Source: Candidatus Flavonifractor merdavium (GTDB lineage: Bacteria; Bacillota; Clostridia; Oscillospirales; Oscillospiraceae). Taken from it: 64,000 bases of DNA. The stretch is taken from NCBI GenBank assembly GCA_019119335.1, contig DWXF01000030.1, positions 16,148-80,147 on the forward strand. The letters run 5' to 3'. The translations under genes and the position numbers were made by a program. Each line of letters begins with the position of its first letter. The first letter of the stretch is position 1. Below, in pieces: positions 49,939-60,018 of this stretch. The notes below the pieces were generated by a model, which was given only the letters and a program-made list of their open reading frames with translations, was not told where the DNA came from and searched no databases.

Positions 49939-51252
49939 ATGGATATTATCCTAACCCCTTTTTCATGGCTGCTGGAGGTTCTCTATAACTTCTGCGGCAG
50001 CTATGGCCTGGCGCTGATTTTGTTCGCGCTGGTGGTCAAGGTGGTGCTGTTTCCCCTGTCCCTGAAGGGCAAGCGCAGCATGATCCAGATGAACATGCTC
50101 CAGGGCCAGATGCAGAAGCTGCAAAAGCAGTACGGCAAGGACAGGGAGCGCTACAACCAGGAGGTTCAGAAGCTCTACGCCAAGGAAAACGTCAACCCCA
50201 TGGGGGGCTGCATGTGGTCCTTTATCCCCCTGATCATCCTGATGGTGCTCTATCCCATCATCCGGGAGCCCATTCACTACATGATGGGGATTAACGACGC
50301 CGGCGTGCTCAACACCATCGCCCAGACGGTGAACTGGAGCACTGTGGCGGTGGACCTGGGCTGGGTGAAGGAAGCGGGAGAGACCTTTTCCAACACCGCG
50401 TACAACCAGCTCTATCTGGCCTCCCTTATCACCCCGGAGAACCTGGAGGCCGTCAAGACCGCCGTGGGCGAGGCCGGCAGCCAGATTTTTGCCATCAATT
50501 TTGATTTTCTCGGCTTTGTGGACCTGTCCCAGATTCCCCAGCTCAAGTTCTGGGAGGTGGAAAAGGGCGGCTTTGCCCTGTTCCTGCTGCCGGTGATCTC
50601 CGCCGGCCTCAGCGTGCTGTTCTCCCTGGTGTCCATGCGCACCAACGCGGTGAACCAGCAGAGCAGCCAGACCAACTCCACCATGAAGTCCATGATGATC
50701 GTCTCCCCCCTCATCTCGCTGTGGATCGGCTTTTCCATGCCGGCGGCCCTGTGTATCTACTGGATTGCCAACAGCCTGTTCTCCATGCTGCAGGAGTTTA
50801 TCTGCGGAAAGCTGCTGAAGAAGGACTATGAGAAGGCGGCGGCCATGCAGGCTGAGCGGGAGCGGCTGGAGAAGGAAGAGGAGAAGGAGCAGCGCCGCCG
50901 GGCCGCAGAGGAGCGGGCCCGCCGTATTGAAGAGGAGAAGAAGAACAAGGGCAAGAAGAAAAAGGCCGAAAAGAAGGACGCGGACGAGGACAAGATCCCC
51001 GGCTCGGTGAAGGAAATGAGCCGGGTGGGGATGCGTCAGTACGCCCGCGGCCGGGCCTACGACCCTTACCGTTACAGCGAAAACGGCCCCACGCCCTACC
51101 CCGGGGAGGAGCCCATCTTCCCCCCAAAGACCGGGGACGAGGAGCCGGAGCTGACCCAGAATGCCGGGGAGGAGCCCGCCGTGGAGCACGAGCCGGTCTC
51201 CCTGGAGAAGCCCGCCCAGAGCCAACCCTCTGAGGAGGAGACAAAGGAATAA
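49939..51252 (+). CDS. yidC: Membrane protein insertase YidC/OxaA with long charged C-terminal tail
   Basis: YNFCGSYGLALILFALVVKVVLFPLSLKGKRSMIQMNMLQGQMQKLQKQYGKD; KENVNPMGGCMWSFIPLIILMVLYPIIREPIHYMMG. Confidence 0.96.
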   Translation: MDIILTPFSWLLEVLYNFCGSYGLALILFALVVKVVLFPLSLKGKRSMIQMNMLQGQMQKLQKQYGKDRERYNQEVQKLYAKENVNPMGGCMWSFIPLIILMVLYPIIREPIHYMMGINDAGVLNTIAQTVNWSTVAVDLGWVKEAGETFSNTAYNQLYLASLITPENLEAVKTAVGEAGSQIFAINFDFLGFVDLSQIPQLKFWEVEKGGFALFLLPVISAGLSVLFSLVSMRTNAVNQQSSQTNSTMKSMMIVSPLISLWIGFSMPAALCIYWIANSLFSMLQEFICGKLLKKDYEKAAAMQAERERLEKEEEKEQRRRAAEERARRIEEEKKNKGKKKKAEKKDADEDKIPGSVKEMSRVGMRQYARGRAYDPYRYSENGPTPYPGEEPIFPPKTGDEEPELTQNAGEEPAVEHEPVSLEKPAQSQPSEEETKE

Positions 51253-51288
51253 CGGCTTTGCCGTGACCCATAAGGAGAGATACCCATT

Positions 51289-52065
51289 ATGCTGAAATGG
51301 ATCGAGAGCACCGGCAAAAGCGAGGAGGCGGCCATTGAGGCCGCCCTGCGGCAGCTGGGCATGGATCGGGACGAGGTATCCGTGGAGATTCTGGAGCGGG
51401 CCAAGTCCGGATTTTTGGGCATCGGAAGCTGCCCGGCCAAGGTAAAGGTGAGCTACGAGGCACCCGACGAGGAGCCGGAGGAGGTTGTTTCCACCGTGGA
51501 GCAGCCCCCTGTGGAAAAGCCAGCCGAACCCGCGCCCGTCCGCCAGCCCACCCCCAAAAAGGCGGAGCCTGTTTCCACATCCGCCCCCGTCCCTGTGGAA
51601 GACCGGACGGCGGCCATTGAGGGCTTCCTCACCGGCCTGCTGGAGCACATGGGGGCTCAGGCCAGACCGGAGATCCGTGTGGACGAGAACGGCACCTACC
51701 AGGTGGAGCTGGTGGGCCAGGACCTGGGCGGGCTGATCGGCCGCCGGGGCGAGACCCTGGACGCCATCCAGCAGCTCACCGGCTACGCCGTCAACCACGG
51801 CCAGTCCAAGCGGGTGCGCATCCACGTGGACGCCGAGGGCTACCGGGCCAAGCGGGAGGAGTCCCTCATCCGGCTGGCCCACAAGGTGGCGGGCAAGGTG
51901 GTCCGCTACCGCCGCAACGTCACCCTGGAGCCCATGAACGCCTACGAGCGGCACGTGATCCACACCGCCCTCCAGGACACCGCCGACGTGACCACCTACT
52001 CCATCGGCACCGAGCCCAACCGCCGCACGGTGGTGGCTTACAGCCGGGGCGAGCACCGGTCATAA
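51289..52065 (+). CDS. jag: Jag/KhpB RNA-binding protein
   Basis: Jag-N (KSEEAAIEAALRQLGMDRDEVSVEILERAKSGFLGIG), KH segment LGGLIGRRGETLDAIQQLTGYAVNHG, R3H ERHVIHTALQDTADVTTYSIGTEPNRRTVVA. Confidence 0.95.
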   Translation: MLKWIESTGKSEEAAIEAALRQLGMDRDEVSVEILERAKSGFLGIGSCPAKVKVSYEAPDEEPEEVVSTVEQPPVEKPAEPAPVRQPTPKKAEPVSTSAPVPVEDRTAAIEGFLTGLLEHMGAQARPEIRVDENGTYQVELVGQDLGGLIGRRGETLDAIQQLTGYAVNHGQSKRVRIHVDAEGYRAKREESLIRLAHKVAGKVVRYRRNVTLEPMNAYERHVIHTALQDTADVTTYSIGTEPNRRTVVAYSRGEHRS

Positions 52066-52077
52066 GATAACCTGTGG

Positions 52078-52114
52078 AAAACGGTCCGTTCCCTTCGGGG
52101 AGCGGACCGTTTTT
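52078..52114 (+). terminator. Terminator after jag
   Basis: AAAACGGTCCGTTcccttcggggAGCGGACCGTTTTT. Confidence 0.82.
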
Positions 52115-52189
52115 GCTTGCCGGAGGGGCGGCGCTCTGGTATACTGGTGGTGAACGGAACACAGAGAAAGGCGGAGGGAGCGTGGTCAG

Positions 52190-52486
52190 ATGCGGAGCAT
52201 TCGCTGTGCCGACTGCGGCAAGAAGTACGACTATGATGTGGACGATTTCTGTCCCCGCTGCGGCAGCTTCAATCCCCCGCCGGGCAGCGGAGTCACCCGG
52301 TTGGAGGAGGAGATGCTCTCCCGGTTCCAGCGGCCGGGCTCCGGCGGCCAGACCGTCCGGAGGGCCGCCCCCCGCCCCGCCTCCGGCGGCAGGCCGGTGA
52401 AAAAGAAAGGGGACTTCCGGCGTGTGGAAACCGTGTTGGAAAAGGCCATCGAGGCCATCTGCGATCTGATACAGGCCTTCCGCTAG
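52190..52486 (+). CDS. Small zinc-ribbon protein
   Basis: IRCADCGKKYDYDVDDFCPRCGSFNPP, CxxC..CxxC. Confidence 0.7.
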   Translation: MRSIRCADCGKKYDYDVDDFCPRCGSFNPPPGSGVTRLEEEMLSRFQRPGSGGQTVRRAAPRPASGGRPVKKKGDFRRVETVLEKAIEAICDLIQAFR

Positions 52487-52509
52487 GGCAGAGAGAGGAG
52501 AAACGCGCT

Positions 52510-53013
52510 TTGGGAAATAATGTGACCCTGATCGGCATGCCCGGCTCGGGTAAGAGCACCGTAGGGGTGCTGCTGGCCAAGACCCTGGGCTATCAGTTTA
52601 TCGACACCGACCTGGTGCTCCAGCGGCGGGAGGGCGCCCTGCTGCAGGACATTCTGGACCAGCGGGGGGTGGAGGCCTTTCTGGACGCGGAGGAGGCGGC
52701 GGTCAAAGCTTTGGAGTGCACCCGGGCGGTGATCGCGCCCGGCGGCAGCGTGGTGTGCCGCCCCGGCGGCATGGCCCGTCTGCAGGAGCTGGGAGAGGTG
52801 GTCTACCTCCACGTGCCCCTGGCCGAGCTGGAGCGGCGGGTGAACAACATCACCACCCGGGGCATCGCCATGGCCCCCGGTCAGACTCTGGCCGACGTAT
52901 TTGCCCAGCGGGAGCCCCTGTACCGCCGGTATGCCGGTGTGACGGTGGAGGTCCGGCCCGGAGCTGGGCTGGAGGAGACGGTGGCGGCGGTGCTGGCCGC
53001 TTGTAATTTCTGA
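52510..53013 (+). CDS. Shikimate kinase-like protein, TTG start
   Basis: NVTLIGMPGSGKSTVGVLLAKTLGYQFIDTDLVLQ; FAQREPLYRRYA. Confidence 0.85.
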   Translation: MGNNVTLIGMPGSGKSTVGVLLAKTLGYQFIDTDLVLQRREGALLQDILDQRGVEAFLDAEEAAVKALECTRAVIAPGGSVVCRPGGMARLQELGEVVYLHVPLAELERRVNNITTRGIAMAPGQTLADVFAQREPLYRRYAGVTVEVRPGAGLEETVAAVLAACNF

Positions 53014-53174
53014 AATCTGTGGTATACTAGGCATTGATTGTATGAAACCGCGCACCCTGCCCGCCGGGTTTCCCGGCGGGCTTCGTCGCGTTTTTCCTCC
53101 TGCCACCGCGCGGCAGGTAATTTTTCTATTTGCCCCCGGCGCGGAAGGGGCAGAGCACGAAAGGAACGAACCGC

Positions 53175-54935
53175 ATGACATTCCAGGAACTGGGCCTGAG
53201 CGCCCCCATTCTCCGGGCGCTGGCCGAACAGGGGTATGAGCGCCCCTCCCCCATTCAGGAAAAGGCCATCCCCCCCGCTCTGGCAGGCCGGGACGTGCTG
53301 GGCTGCGCCCAGACCGGCACCGGCAAGACCTGCGCCTTTGCCGCTCCCATCCTCCAGCGGCTGGAGGCCGCCCCCCAGAAGGGCCGGCCCATCCGGGCCC
53401 TGATCCTCACCCCCACCCGGGAGCTGGCCCTCCAGATCCAGGAGAGCTTTGTGGCCTACGGCAGGCATCTCCCCCTCCGCTCCGCCGTGATCTTCGGCGG
53501 CGTGGGCCAGAATCCCCAGGTGGAGCAGCTGAAAAAGGGGGTGGACGTGCTGGTGGCCACCCCCGGCCGGCTGGGGGATCTGTACAACCAGAAGTTTGTG
53601 GACCTGTCCCGGCTGGAGATTTTCGTGCTGGACGAGGCTGACCGCATGCTGGACATGGGCTTCATCCACGACGTGCGCCGGATCCTGGGCTGGCTGCCCA
53701 GGAAAAAGCAGACCCTCTTCTTCTCCGCCACCATGCCCCCGGAGGTGCGCAGCCTGGTGGACTCCCTGCTGGTGGACCCGGTGAAGGTGGCGGTGGACCC
53801 GGTGTCCTCCCCGGTGGAGGTGATTGACCAGAAGCTCTACTACGTGGACCGGGGGAACAAGACCAAGCTGCTGGCCCAGCTGGTGGGGGAGGCCGGGGTG
53901 AAAAACGCCCTGGTGTTCACCCGCACCAAGCACGGGGCCAACAAGGTGGCCGGGGATCTGACCAAGGCGGGCATCTCCGCCGCCGCCATCCACGGCAACA
54001 AGAGCCAGACCGCCCGGCAGCAGGCTTTGGCCGACTTCAAGAGCGGGGCGGTGAAGGTGCTGGTGGCCACCGACATCGCCGCCCGGGGCCTGGATATCGA
54101 GGAGCTCTCCCACGTGTTCAACTACAATCTGCCCGATGTGCCCGAGACCTACGTCCACCGCATCGGCCGCACCGGCCGGGCGGGCCGGGGGGGCACCGCG
54201 GTGTCCTTCTGCGACATCAACGAGCAGGACGAGCTGAAGGCCATCCAGAAGCTGCTGGGGAAGTCCATTCCGGTGGTGGAGGACCACCCCTGGCCCATGC
54301 AGGTGCTGGAGCCCGCCCCCAAGGACAAGAAGGGCCGGACGGTGAATCCGGAGGACGCGGAGGCCCGTGCCGCCGCCAAGGAGCGCCGCCGCCAGCGGGA
54401 TGCGGCCAACAAGGCCGCCGCCGCGGAGAAAAAGGCCCAGGCCGCCCGGAAGGCGGAGGTTCCCGCCGCTCCCCCGGCGGAATCTCAACCTAAGGAGCGA
54501 AAGCCCCGCCGGGGAGTGCGCAACAGCAAGACCCTGGAGCAGGCCCTCACCGCCACCGCGCCCGCCCGTCCCGCCGCCCCTGAGCCGGCCTTTGCCGATT
54601 TTCGCAAGCCCGACCCGCTGGCCAGCGACGTGATCATGGACGCCACCGCCCGGCTGCTGGCTCCCCGGCGGCCGGCCCCCCGCCCGGCGGCAGAGCCCCC
54701 GGTCCAGGAGGAGCACAAGAAGCGGCAGCGGAAGAAGAAGAAACCCGCCGCCCAGCCCGCCCCCGCGCCCACGCCCGCTCCCGCTCCGGCGCCCAAGGCC
54801 GCCGGGCGGAAGAAAAACCGGCGGGGCGGCCGGGACCGGGGCCGTCCGGTGGAGCCCACCCTGCGCCGCAGCGGGCAGAAGGACTCCACCGAGCAGCCCA
54901 GCCTGATGAAGCCCTACTATCTCAGCGACGACTGA
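53175..54935 (+). CDS. DEAD/DEAH-box RNA helicase with low-complexity basic tail
   Basis: [75 protein letters not shown]. Confidence 0.97.
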   Translation: MTFQELGLSAPILRALAEQGYERPSPIQEKAIPPALAGRDVLGCAQTGTGKTCAFAAPILQRLEAAPQKGRPIRALILTPTRELALQIQESFVAYGRHLPLRSAVIFGGVGQNPQVEQLKKGVDVLVATPGRLGDLYNQKFVDLSRLEIFVLDEADRMLDMGFIHDVRRILGWLPRKKQTLFFSATMPPEVRSLVDSLLVDPVKVAVDPVSSPVEVIDQKLYYVDRGNKTKLLAQLVGEAGVKNALVFTRTKHGANKVAGDLTKAGISAAAIHGNKSQTARQQALADFKSGAVKVLVATDIAARGLDIEELSHVFNYNLPDVPETYVHRIGRTGRAGRGGTAVSFCDINEQDELKAIQKLLGKSIPVVEDHPWPMQVLEPAPKDKKGRTVNPEDAEARAAAKERRRQRDAANKAAAAEKKAQAARKAEVPAAPPAESQPKERKPRRGVRNSKTLEQALTATAPARPAAPEPAFADFRKPDPLASDVIMDATARLLAPRRPAPRPAAEPPVQEEHKKRQRKKKKPAAQPAPAPTPAPAPAPKAAGRKKNRRGGRDRGRPVEPTLRRSGQKDSTEQPSLMKPYYLSDD

Positions 54936-54960
54936 GGCCTTTGAACGAAAGGGAGGATCC

Positions 54961-56229
54961 ATGCCGGATATACTCTCATTTGTTGTGCATTTCTGCTGTG
55001 ACCTGATGCTGCTCAACTCGGTCTACCGGATGCTGGGCCTGTTCTGCGACCGGAGCAAGGTGGACCGGCGGGTGGAATATCTGGTCTACGGCCTGATCTG
55101 GCTGCTCTCAAGCCTCAGCAATATCCTGCTGGGGATTCCCATGGTCAATATTCTGACCACCCTGGCCGCCCTGCTGGCCCTCTCCTTTTTCCTCTATCCG
55201 GGCTGGAGCTTCTATAAGCTGGCCTGCACCCTGGGGGTGAGCGCCCTGCTCATGCTCAGCGAGACCGCTGTCTACGGGCTGCTGCTTCTCTGCCGGATGC
55301 CGAAGGAGGAGATTATCCTTCTGGGCACCCCCATGTCCCGTCTGCTGATCTTTTTCCTGTCCCTGGCCGTGGAGCGCAAATGGAGGGCCAGGGGCATTCC
55401 CCAGGCCTCCCGTCTGTACTGGATCAGCGTTGTGGCCATTCCCGGCGGCACCATCGGGGTCATGCTGCTGCTGAGCAAATGGACGGCCGGCGTGGACGGC
55501 TCGGTATTCCTGTCGGTGGCCTCTATCCTGCTGCTGGTGGATCTGCTGGTCTTTTATGTGCTGGACCGGATGGAGGCGTACAGCGCCGCCTACTACCAGC
55601 AGGAGCTGCTGGCCGAGCAGAACCGGGCCTATCAGGCGGAATGGGCCCTGCTGGGCCAGCGGGAGCGCCGGATGGGGGAGCTGCGGCAGGATATGAAAGA
55701 CCGCCTGACCATGCTGCGCACCTGCGCCGCCCAGGGCCGGACGGCGGAGCTGGAGGGGTATCTGAACGCCTTTTCCCAGCAGCTGTCCAGTCCCGGCCTT
55801 GTCCACACCGGCAACCCGGACATTGACAGCATCCTCAACTACAAGCTGGACCAGGCCCGCCGGGCCGGAGCCCGGCTGGAGGTGGAGGTCAGACTGCCGG
55901 AGGGGCTGAAGGCGGAGCTGTTCGACCTGAACGTGATTTTGGGCAACCTGATGGACAACGCGGTGGAGGCCCTGGACCGGTGTGAGGACAAATTCCTCTC
56001 TCTTACCCTGCGGGCCGACCGGGGCCTGCTGTTTCTGCGGGTGGTCAACTCCTACGACGGCCTGGTCCTCACCGACGGGGCGGGCTACCGCTCCCGGAAG
56101 GAGAGCGGAGACCACGGCCTGGGGCTGGGCATTGTGCAGAGAATGGTGGATAAGTACCACGGTCAAATGCGCATTCACAGCGCCGGGGCGCTGTTTACCG
56201 TGGAAATACTCCTCTATCTGGAGGAATAA
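54961..56229 (+). CDS. Membrane sensor histidine kinase, GHKL ATPase domain (AgrC-like)
   Basis: N-terminal multi-TM; ILGNLMDNAVEALDRC; GDHGLGLGIVQRMVDKYHG. Confidence 0.88.
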   Translation: MPDILSFVVHFCCDLMLLNSVYRMLGLFCDRSKVDRRVEYLVYGLIWLLSSLSNILLGIPMVNILTTLAALLALSFFLYPGWSFYKLACTLGVSALLMLSETAVYGLLLLCRMPKEEIILLGTPMSRLLIFFLSLAVERKWRARGIPQASRLYWISVVAIPGGTIGVMLLLSKWTAGVDGSVFLSVASILLLVDLLVFYVLDRMEAYSAAYYQQELLAEQNRAYQAEWALLGQRERRMGELRQDMKDRLTMLRTCAAQGRTAELEGYLNAFSQQLSSPGLVHTGNPDIDSILNYKLDQARRAGARLEVEVRLPEGLKAELFDLNVILGNLMDNAVEALDRCEDKFLSLTLRADRGLLFLRVVNSYDGLVLTDGAGYRSRKESGDHGLGLGIVQRMVDKYHGQMRIHSAGALFTVEILLYLEE

Positions 56230-56235
56230 GTGGAA

Positions 56236-56271
56236 AAGTCCCGCTCCGTGTGCCGCGGAGCGGGACTTTTT
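56236..56271 (+). terminator. Terminator after histidine kinase gene
   Basis: AAGTCCCGCTCCGtgtgccgCGGAGCGGGACTTTTT. Confidence 0.82.
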
Positions 56272-56282
56272 GTGGAAACTTA

Positions 56283-56294
56283 GAACAAATGTTT
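56283..56294. promoter_or_regulatory. Putative LexA/SOS box upstream of lexA
   Basis: GAACAAATGTTT, fits the Gram-positive GAACRNRYGTTY core. Confidence 0.7.
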
Positions 56295-56355
56295 GCGCAT
56301 TGGGGCGGGATATGGTATACTCAGGCTGGATGATTACAACAAAGGAGGGTCTGCC

Positions 56356-56967
56356 ATGAAGGCGCTTACCCCCAAGCAACAGCAGATCTATGACTATATC
56401 GTCTCCTTCTCCCAGGAGCATGGGTATCCCCCCTCGGTCCGGGAGATCGGGGAGCACGTGGGGCTGAAGTCCCCCTCCACCGTCCACTTTCATCTGAAGG
56501 GGCTGGAGACCGCGGGGCTGATCACCAAGGCTGAGGGCAAGACCCGGGCCATTACGGTGAGCGCCGTTCACGGCGCCCCCGACCAGCCGGAGCCGCCCCG
56601 GGACAAGATCCCGGTGGTGGGCAAGGTGGCCGCCGGCGCTCCCATCCTGGCCCAGGAGTGCATTGAGGACTACCTGACCTTCGAAACCGGCGGCCGGGAG
56701 GGGGAGTACTTTGCCCTGGAGGTGCGGGGGGAATCCATGAAGTACGCCGGTATCCTGCCCGGGGACCTGGTGGTGGTCCACCAGCAGCCCGACGCCCACA
56801 GCGGGGAGATCGTGGTGGCTCTCTTTGAGGACGAGGCCACGGTAAAGACTCTCCGCCGGAAGGACGGCCACACCTGGCTCATGCCGGAAAACCCGGACTA
56901 TGAGCCCATCGACGGGGACGGCTGCACCATTCTGGGCAAGGTCACCGCCGTGGTGCGGAGGTACTGA
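56356..56967 (+). CDS. lexA: SOS repressor LexA
   Basis: LTPKQQQIYDYIVSFSQEHGYPPSVREIGEHVGLKSPSTVHFHLKGLE; VAAGAPILAQE; YFALEVRGESMKYAGILPGDLVVV. Confidence 0.97.
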   Translation: MKALTPKQQQIYDYIVSFSQEHGYPPSVREIGEHVGLKSPSTVHFHLKGLETAGLITKAEGKTRAITVSAVHGAPDQPEPPRDKIPVVGKVAAGAPILAQECIEDYLTFETGGREGEYFALEVRGESMKYAGILPGDLVVVHQQPDAHSGEIVVALFEDEATVKTLRRKDGHTWLMPENPDYEPIDGDGCTILGKVTAVVRRY

Positions 56968-56969
56968 CC

Positions 56970-57428
56970 ATGGACCGGCTCCTGTTTGACACGCCGGCGG
57001 GGCCCATGGCCCTGGAGTGTGCGGGGGAATGCCTCACCGCCCTGTACCTCCCCTGCCGGCCTGTGGAGGCGGCGGGGAGAGAGACGCCGCTGCTGGCCCG
57101 GGGCCGGGCCCAGCTGCTGGAGTATTTCCAGGGAAAGCGGCGGGTGTTTGACCTGCCCCTGGCCCCACAGGGCACCTCCTTCCAGCGGCGGGTGTGGAGC
57201 GCCCTGGCGGAGATCCCCTACGGGACGGTGATCAGCTACAAGGAACTGGCCCGGCGGGTGGATCGGCCCCGGGGCACTCAGGCGGTGGGTCAGGCCAACG
57301 CCAGGAACCCCCTGCCCATTTTCCTGCCCTGCCACCGGGTGGTGGGGGCGGACGGCTCTCTCACCGGCTACGCCGGGGGGCTGGAGCTGAAACAATTTTT
57401 ATTGGAACTGGAGAGAAACAACCCATGA
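56970..57428 (+). CDS. ogt: Methylated-DNA-[protein]-cysteine S-methyltransferase
   Basis: FQRRVWSALAEIPYGTVISYKELARRV; NPLPIFLPCHRVVGADGSLTGYAGGLELK. Confidence 0.95.
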   Translation: MDRLLFDTPAGPMALECAGECLTALYLPCRPVEAAGRETPLLARGRAQLLEYFQGKRRVFDLPLAPQGTSFQRRVWSALAEIPYGTVISYKELARRVDRPRGTQAVGQANARNPLPIFLPCHRVVGADGSLTGYAGGLELKQFLLELERNNP

Positions 57429-58177
57429 AACTGGTGACCTGGAACGTCAACGGCCTGCGGGCCTGTCTGAACAAGGGCTTTCTGGACTTTTTCCACAGTG
57501 TGGACGCCGATGTGGTGTGCCTGCAGGAGACCAAGCTCCAGCCCCACCAGATCGAGCTGGAGCTGCCCGGCTATGAGCTCTATTGGAACAGCGCCGAGAA
57601 GAAAGGCTATTCGGGCACGGCGGTGTTCACCCGCATCAAACCCCTGAGTGTGACCTGCGGCATCGGCATCCCGGAGCACGACACCGAGGGCCGGGTGATC
57701 ACCGTGGAGTATGAGGACTTTTACCTGGTGTGCTGCTATACCCCCAACGCCCAGAACGAGCTGGCCCGCATCGACTACCGGATGAAATGGGAGGACGATT
57801 TCCGCGCCTATCTCATGGCGCTGGATGGGAAAAAGCCGGTGGTGCTGTGCGGGGACCTGAACGTGGCCCATGAGGAGATCGACCTGAAAAACCCCAAGAG
57901 CAACCGGGGCAACGCCGGCTTCTCTGACCAGGAGCGGGGCAAGATGACCGAGCTGCTGTCCAGCGGCTTTGCCGACAGCTTCCGCTCCCTCTACCCCGAC
58001 AAGGAGGGGGCCTATACCTGGTGGAGCTACCGGTTCAACGCCCGGAAGAACAACGCCGGGTGGCGCATCGACTACTTTATTCTGTCCGACCGGCTGCTGC
58101 CCCGGGTGGAGGACCAGGTGATCCGGTCCGACGTCACCGGCAGCGACCACTGCCCGGTGGAGCTGATTCTGAAGTAA
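57425..58177 (+). CDS. xth: Exodeoxyribonuclease III
   Basis: MKLVTWNVNGLRACLNKGFLDFF; DVVCLQETKLQ; GYSGTAVFTRIKP; GDLNVAHEEIDLKNPKSN; SDHCPVELIL. Confidence 0.97.
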   Translation: MKLVTWNVNGLRACLNKGFLDFFHSVDADVVCLQETKLQPHQIELELPGYELYWNSAEKKGYSGTAVFTRIKPLSVTCGIGIPEHDTEGRVITVEYEDFYLVCCYTPNAQNELARIDYRMKWEDDFRAYLMALDGKKPVVLCGDLNVAHEEIDLKNPKSNRGNAGFSDQERGKMTELLSSGFADSFRSLYPDKEGAYTWWSYRFNARKNNAGWRIDYFILSDRLLPRVEDQVIRSDVTGSDHCPVELILK

Positions 58178-58179
58178 GG

Positions 58180-58220
58180 AAAAACGGGGCCCGCGGAACA
58201 CATCCGCGGGCCCCCGTTTT
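58180..58220. terminator. Bidirectional terminator between xth and spoIIP
   Basis: AAAACGGGGCCCGCGGaacacatCCGCGGGCCCCCGTTTT. Confidence 0.85.
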
Positions 58221-59380
58221 CATCCCTCCAGCCCCAGCAGCACCTGTCCGGCGGCCCGGGCGAAGAGCCGGGCTCCCGCCAGGGCCTCCTGGAGGGTGTT
58301 GCCGTGGGTGCCCACCTCCACCAGCAGGGAGCCGGAGCACAGCTGCTGGTTATACCGGGAAGAGCGCATGGTCATAGGCCGGGCCAGGGTAGGATACAGG
58401 GTGTTCATGCCGTTCTGGATCTTGCAGGCCAGAGTGAGATTCTCCATCCAGTTGGGGTGCTCGCCTCCCTCGCTGGACCCCAGCACCAGCATCACCTGGG
58501 CGGTGGAGGTGCCGTCCACGGTGGTCACCGCCTTGTACACCGTGCCGTCCTCCCCGATGAGGGCGTCCCGGTGAACGTCCAGCACGATGCGGATGGTGGG
58601 GTACTGCTCCAGATAGGCCTTGACCGCCTGGGCCGAGCGGTCATAGGCCCCGTTGTACTGGGGGTAGTCGTACAGCGTGGTGTCGTGGACCACCCCCAGG
58701 CCCATCTCGGTAAAGACCTTCTCCATCTCGGTCCCCACCCGCACCATGTTGTAGTTGGTGTCCAGGGTGCGGGTGTTGTTGTCCGAGGGGGTGTACACGT
58801 CGGCGCCGTCGGGGGTGTAGGCCTCCGAGCCGTGGGTGTGGACAATGAGGATCTGGGGTCCCTCCTCCGGCAGGGTGATGGGCACCGTGGCGGCGGCCGC
58901 CGCCGCCAGATCCACGTCCAGGCTGGTGCGGTTGTAGAGGTACAGGCCCCCCGCCACGTCGTACCCCTCCGGGCTGGTGGGGAGCAGGGTTTGGGCCACA
59001 ATGTCCGACGGGGCGGCGGTGGTCTCCGGCAGGGCGGCGATGTCGTCCAGGTCCCGGGCGGGCTGCCCGGCGGGCAGATCCAGGACCTCCTCCTCCTGGC
59101 CGGTCTCCCCCGCTCCCCCTCCGTTGGCCAGCAGCAGCGGGGACTGCCCCACCGCCAGCCGCCCCCAGCCGTCCAGAGCGGCCAGGGGCCCCTCCTCCGA
59201 CGGAAGGCCCAGCTCGGCCTGCAGGGCCGCCGTCACGAACCGGGGGTTCTCCCCCAGCTCCCGCAGGGCGGAGGCCGCCCCCGCCCCGGTACACAGCGGG
59301 AGCACCCACACCGCCAGAGTGGCCAGAAACAGAGCCGCCGCCCGGCGCAGCAGCCGTCCCCATTGAATCTTTTGCCGCAT
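58220..59380 (-). CDS. spoIIP: Stage II sporulation protein P
   Basis: PQILIVHTHGSEAYTPDGADVYTPSDNNTRTLDTNYNMVRVGTEMEKVFTEMGLGVVHDTTLYDYPQYNGAYDRSAQAVKAYL. Confidence 0.93.
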   Translation of the reverse strand: MRQKIQWGRLLRRAAALFLATLAVWVLPLCTGAGAASALRELGENPRFVTAALQAELGLPSEEGPLAALDGWGRLAVGQSPLLLANGGGAGETGQEEEVLDLPAGQPARDLDDIAALPETTAAPSDIVAQTLLPTSPEGYDVAGGLYLYNRTSLDVDLAAAAAATVPITLPEEGPQILIVHTHGSEAYTPDGADVYTPSDNNTRTLDTNYNMVRVGTEMEKVFTEMGLGVVHDTTLYDYPQYNGAYDRSAQAVKAYLEQYPTIRIVLDVHRDALIGEDGTVYKAVTTVDGTSTAQVMLVLGSSEGGEHPNWMENLTLACKIQNGMNTLYPTLARPMTMRSSRYNQQLCSGSLLVEVGTHGNTLQEALAGARLFARAAGQVLLGLEG

Positions 59381-59541
59381 AACACATCATCCTTTGTAGT
59401 TTGATAGTCATATGTATGCGGCGGGGGCGGCGGATATGAGCCTGTCCCCCGGTTGGAAGGAAAAACTTTGACCATCAAACTATCTTGACATTTTATGCGG
59501 CGGGAGTATAATGCTTAACAGCAATTCAAGGAGGGAGCGCC

Positions 59542-60018
59542 GTGGAACAGGGCAGAGAGACGCTGAACCTGTTTTTGACCGACTTGTTCGACCGCTTCCA
59601 GCGGGCGGAGGCGGCCTTTTTCCATGGGGCCGACCTGTCGCCCCAGGAGGCCCGGCTGCTGGAGACCGTCTGCCAGGCGGTGGACGGGGGGCTGGATAAC
59701 CGCTCCACCGCCATCGCGGCCGCCCGGCGGGTGACGGCGGGGACGCTGACCTCGGCGGCCAAGCTGCTGGAGAAAAAGGGATACCTGACCCGCCGCCGGG
59801 ACGAGCGGGACCGGCGGGTGGTGCGGCTGCAGCCCACCGAGCTGGGCCGGAAGGCCAGCGAGGGCTACGCCGCCTTTCGCAGAACTCTGATGGAAAACGC
59901 CCTGTCCTGCCTGACGGAGGACGAGGCGGCCGCCCTGACCCAGGCGGCGGATAAGCTGGCCCAGGTCATGGGCCGCGGCCCGGTCCGGGAGAAAAGTCAA
60001 ATGGAGGGATATGTATGA
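59542..60018 (+). CDS. MarR-family transcriptional regulator
   Basis: Winged-helix-like TAGTLTSAAKLLEKKGYLTRRRDERDRRVVRLQPTELGRKA. Confidence 0.88.
   Translation: MEQGRETLNLFLTDLFDRFQRAEAAFFHGADLSPQEARLLETVCQAVDGGLDNRSTAIAAARRVTAGTLTSAAKLLEKKGYLTRRRDERDRRVVRLQPTELGRKASEGYAAFRRTLMENALSCLTEDEAAALTQAADKLAQVMGRGPVREKSQMEGYV

Noticed and set aside
52081-52114. Possible small RNA after jag
   Set aside because: A single stem with T-run; a plain terminator explains it.
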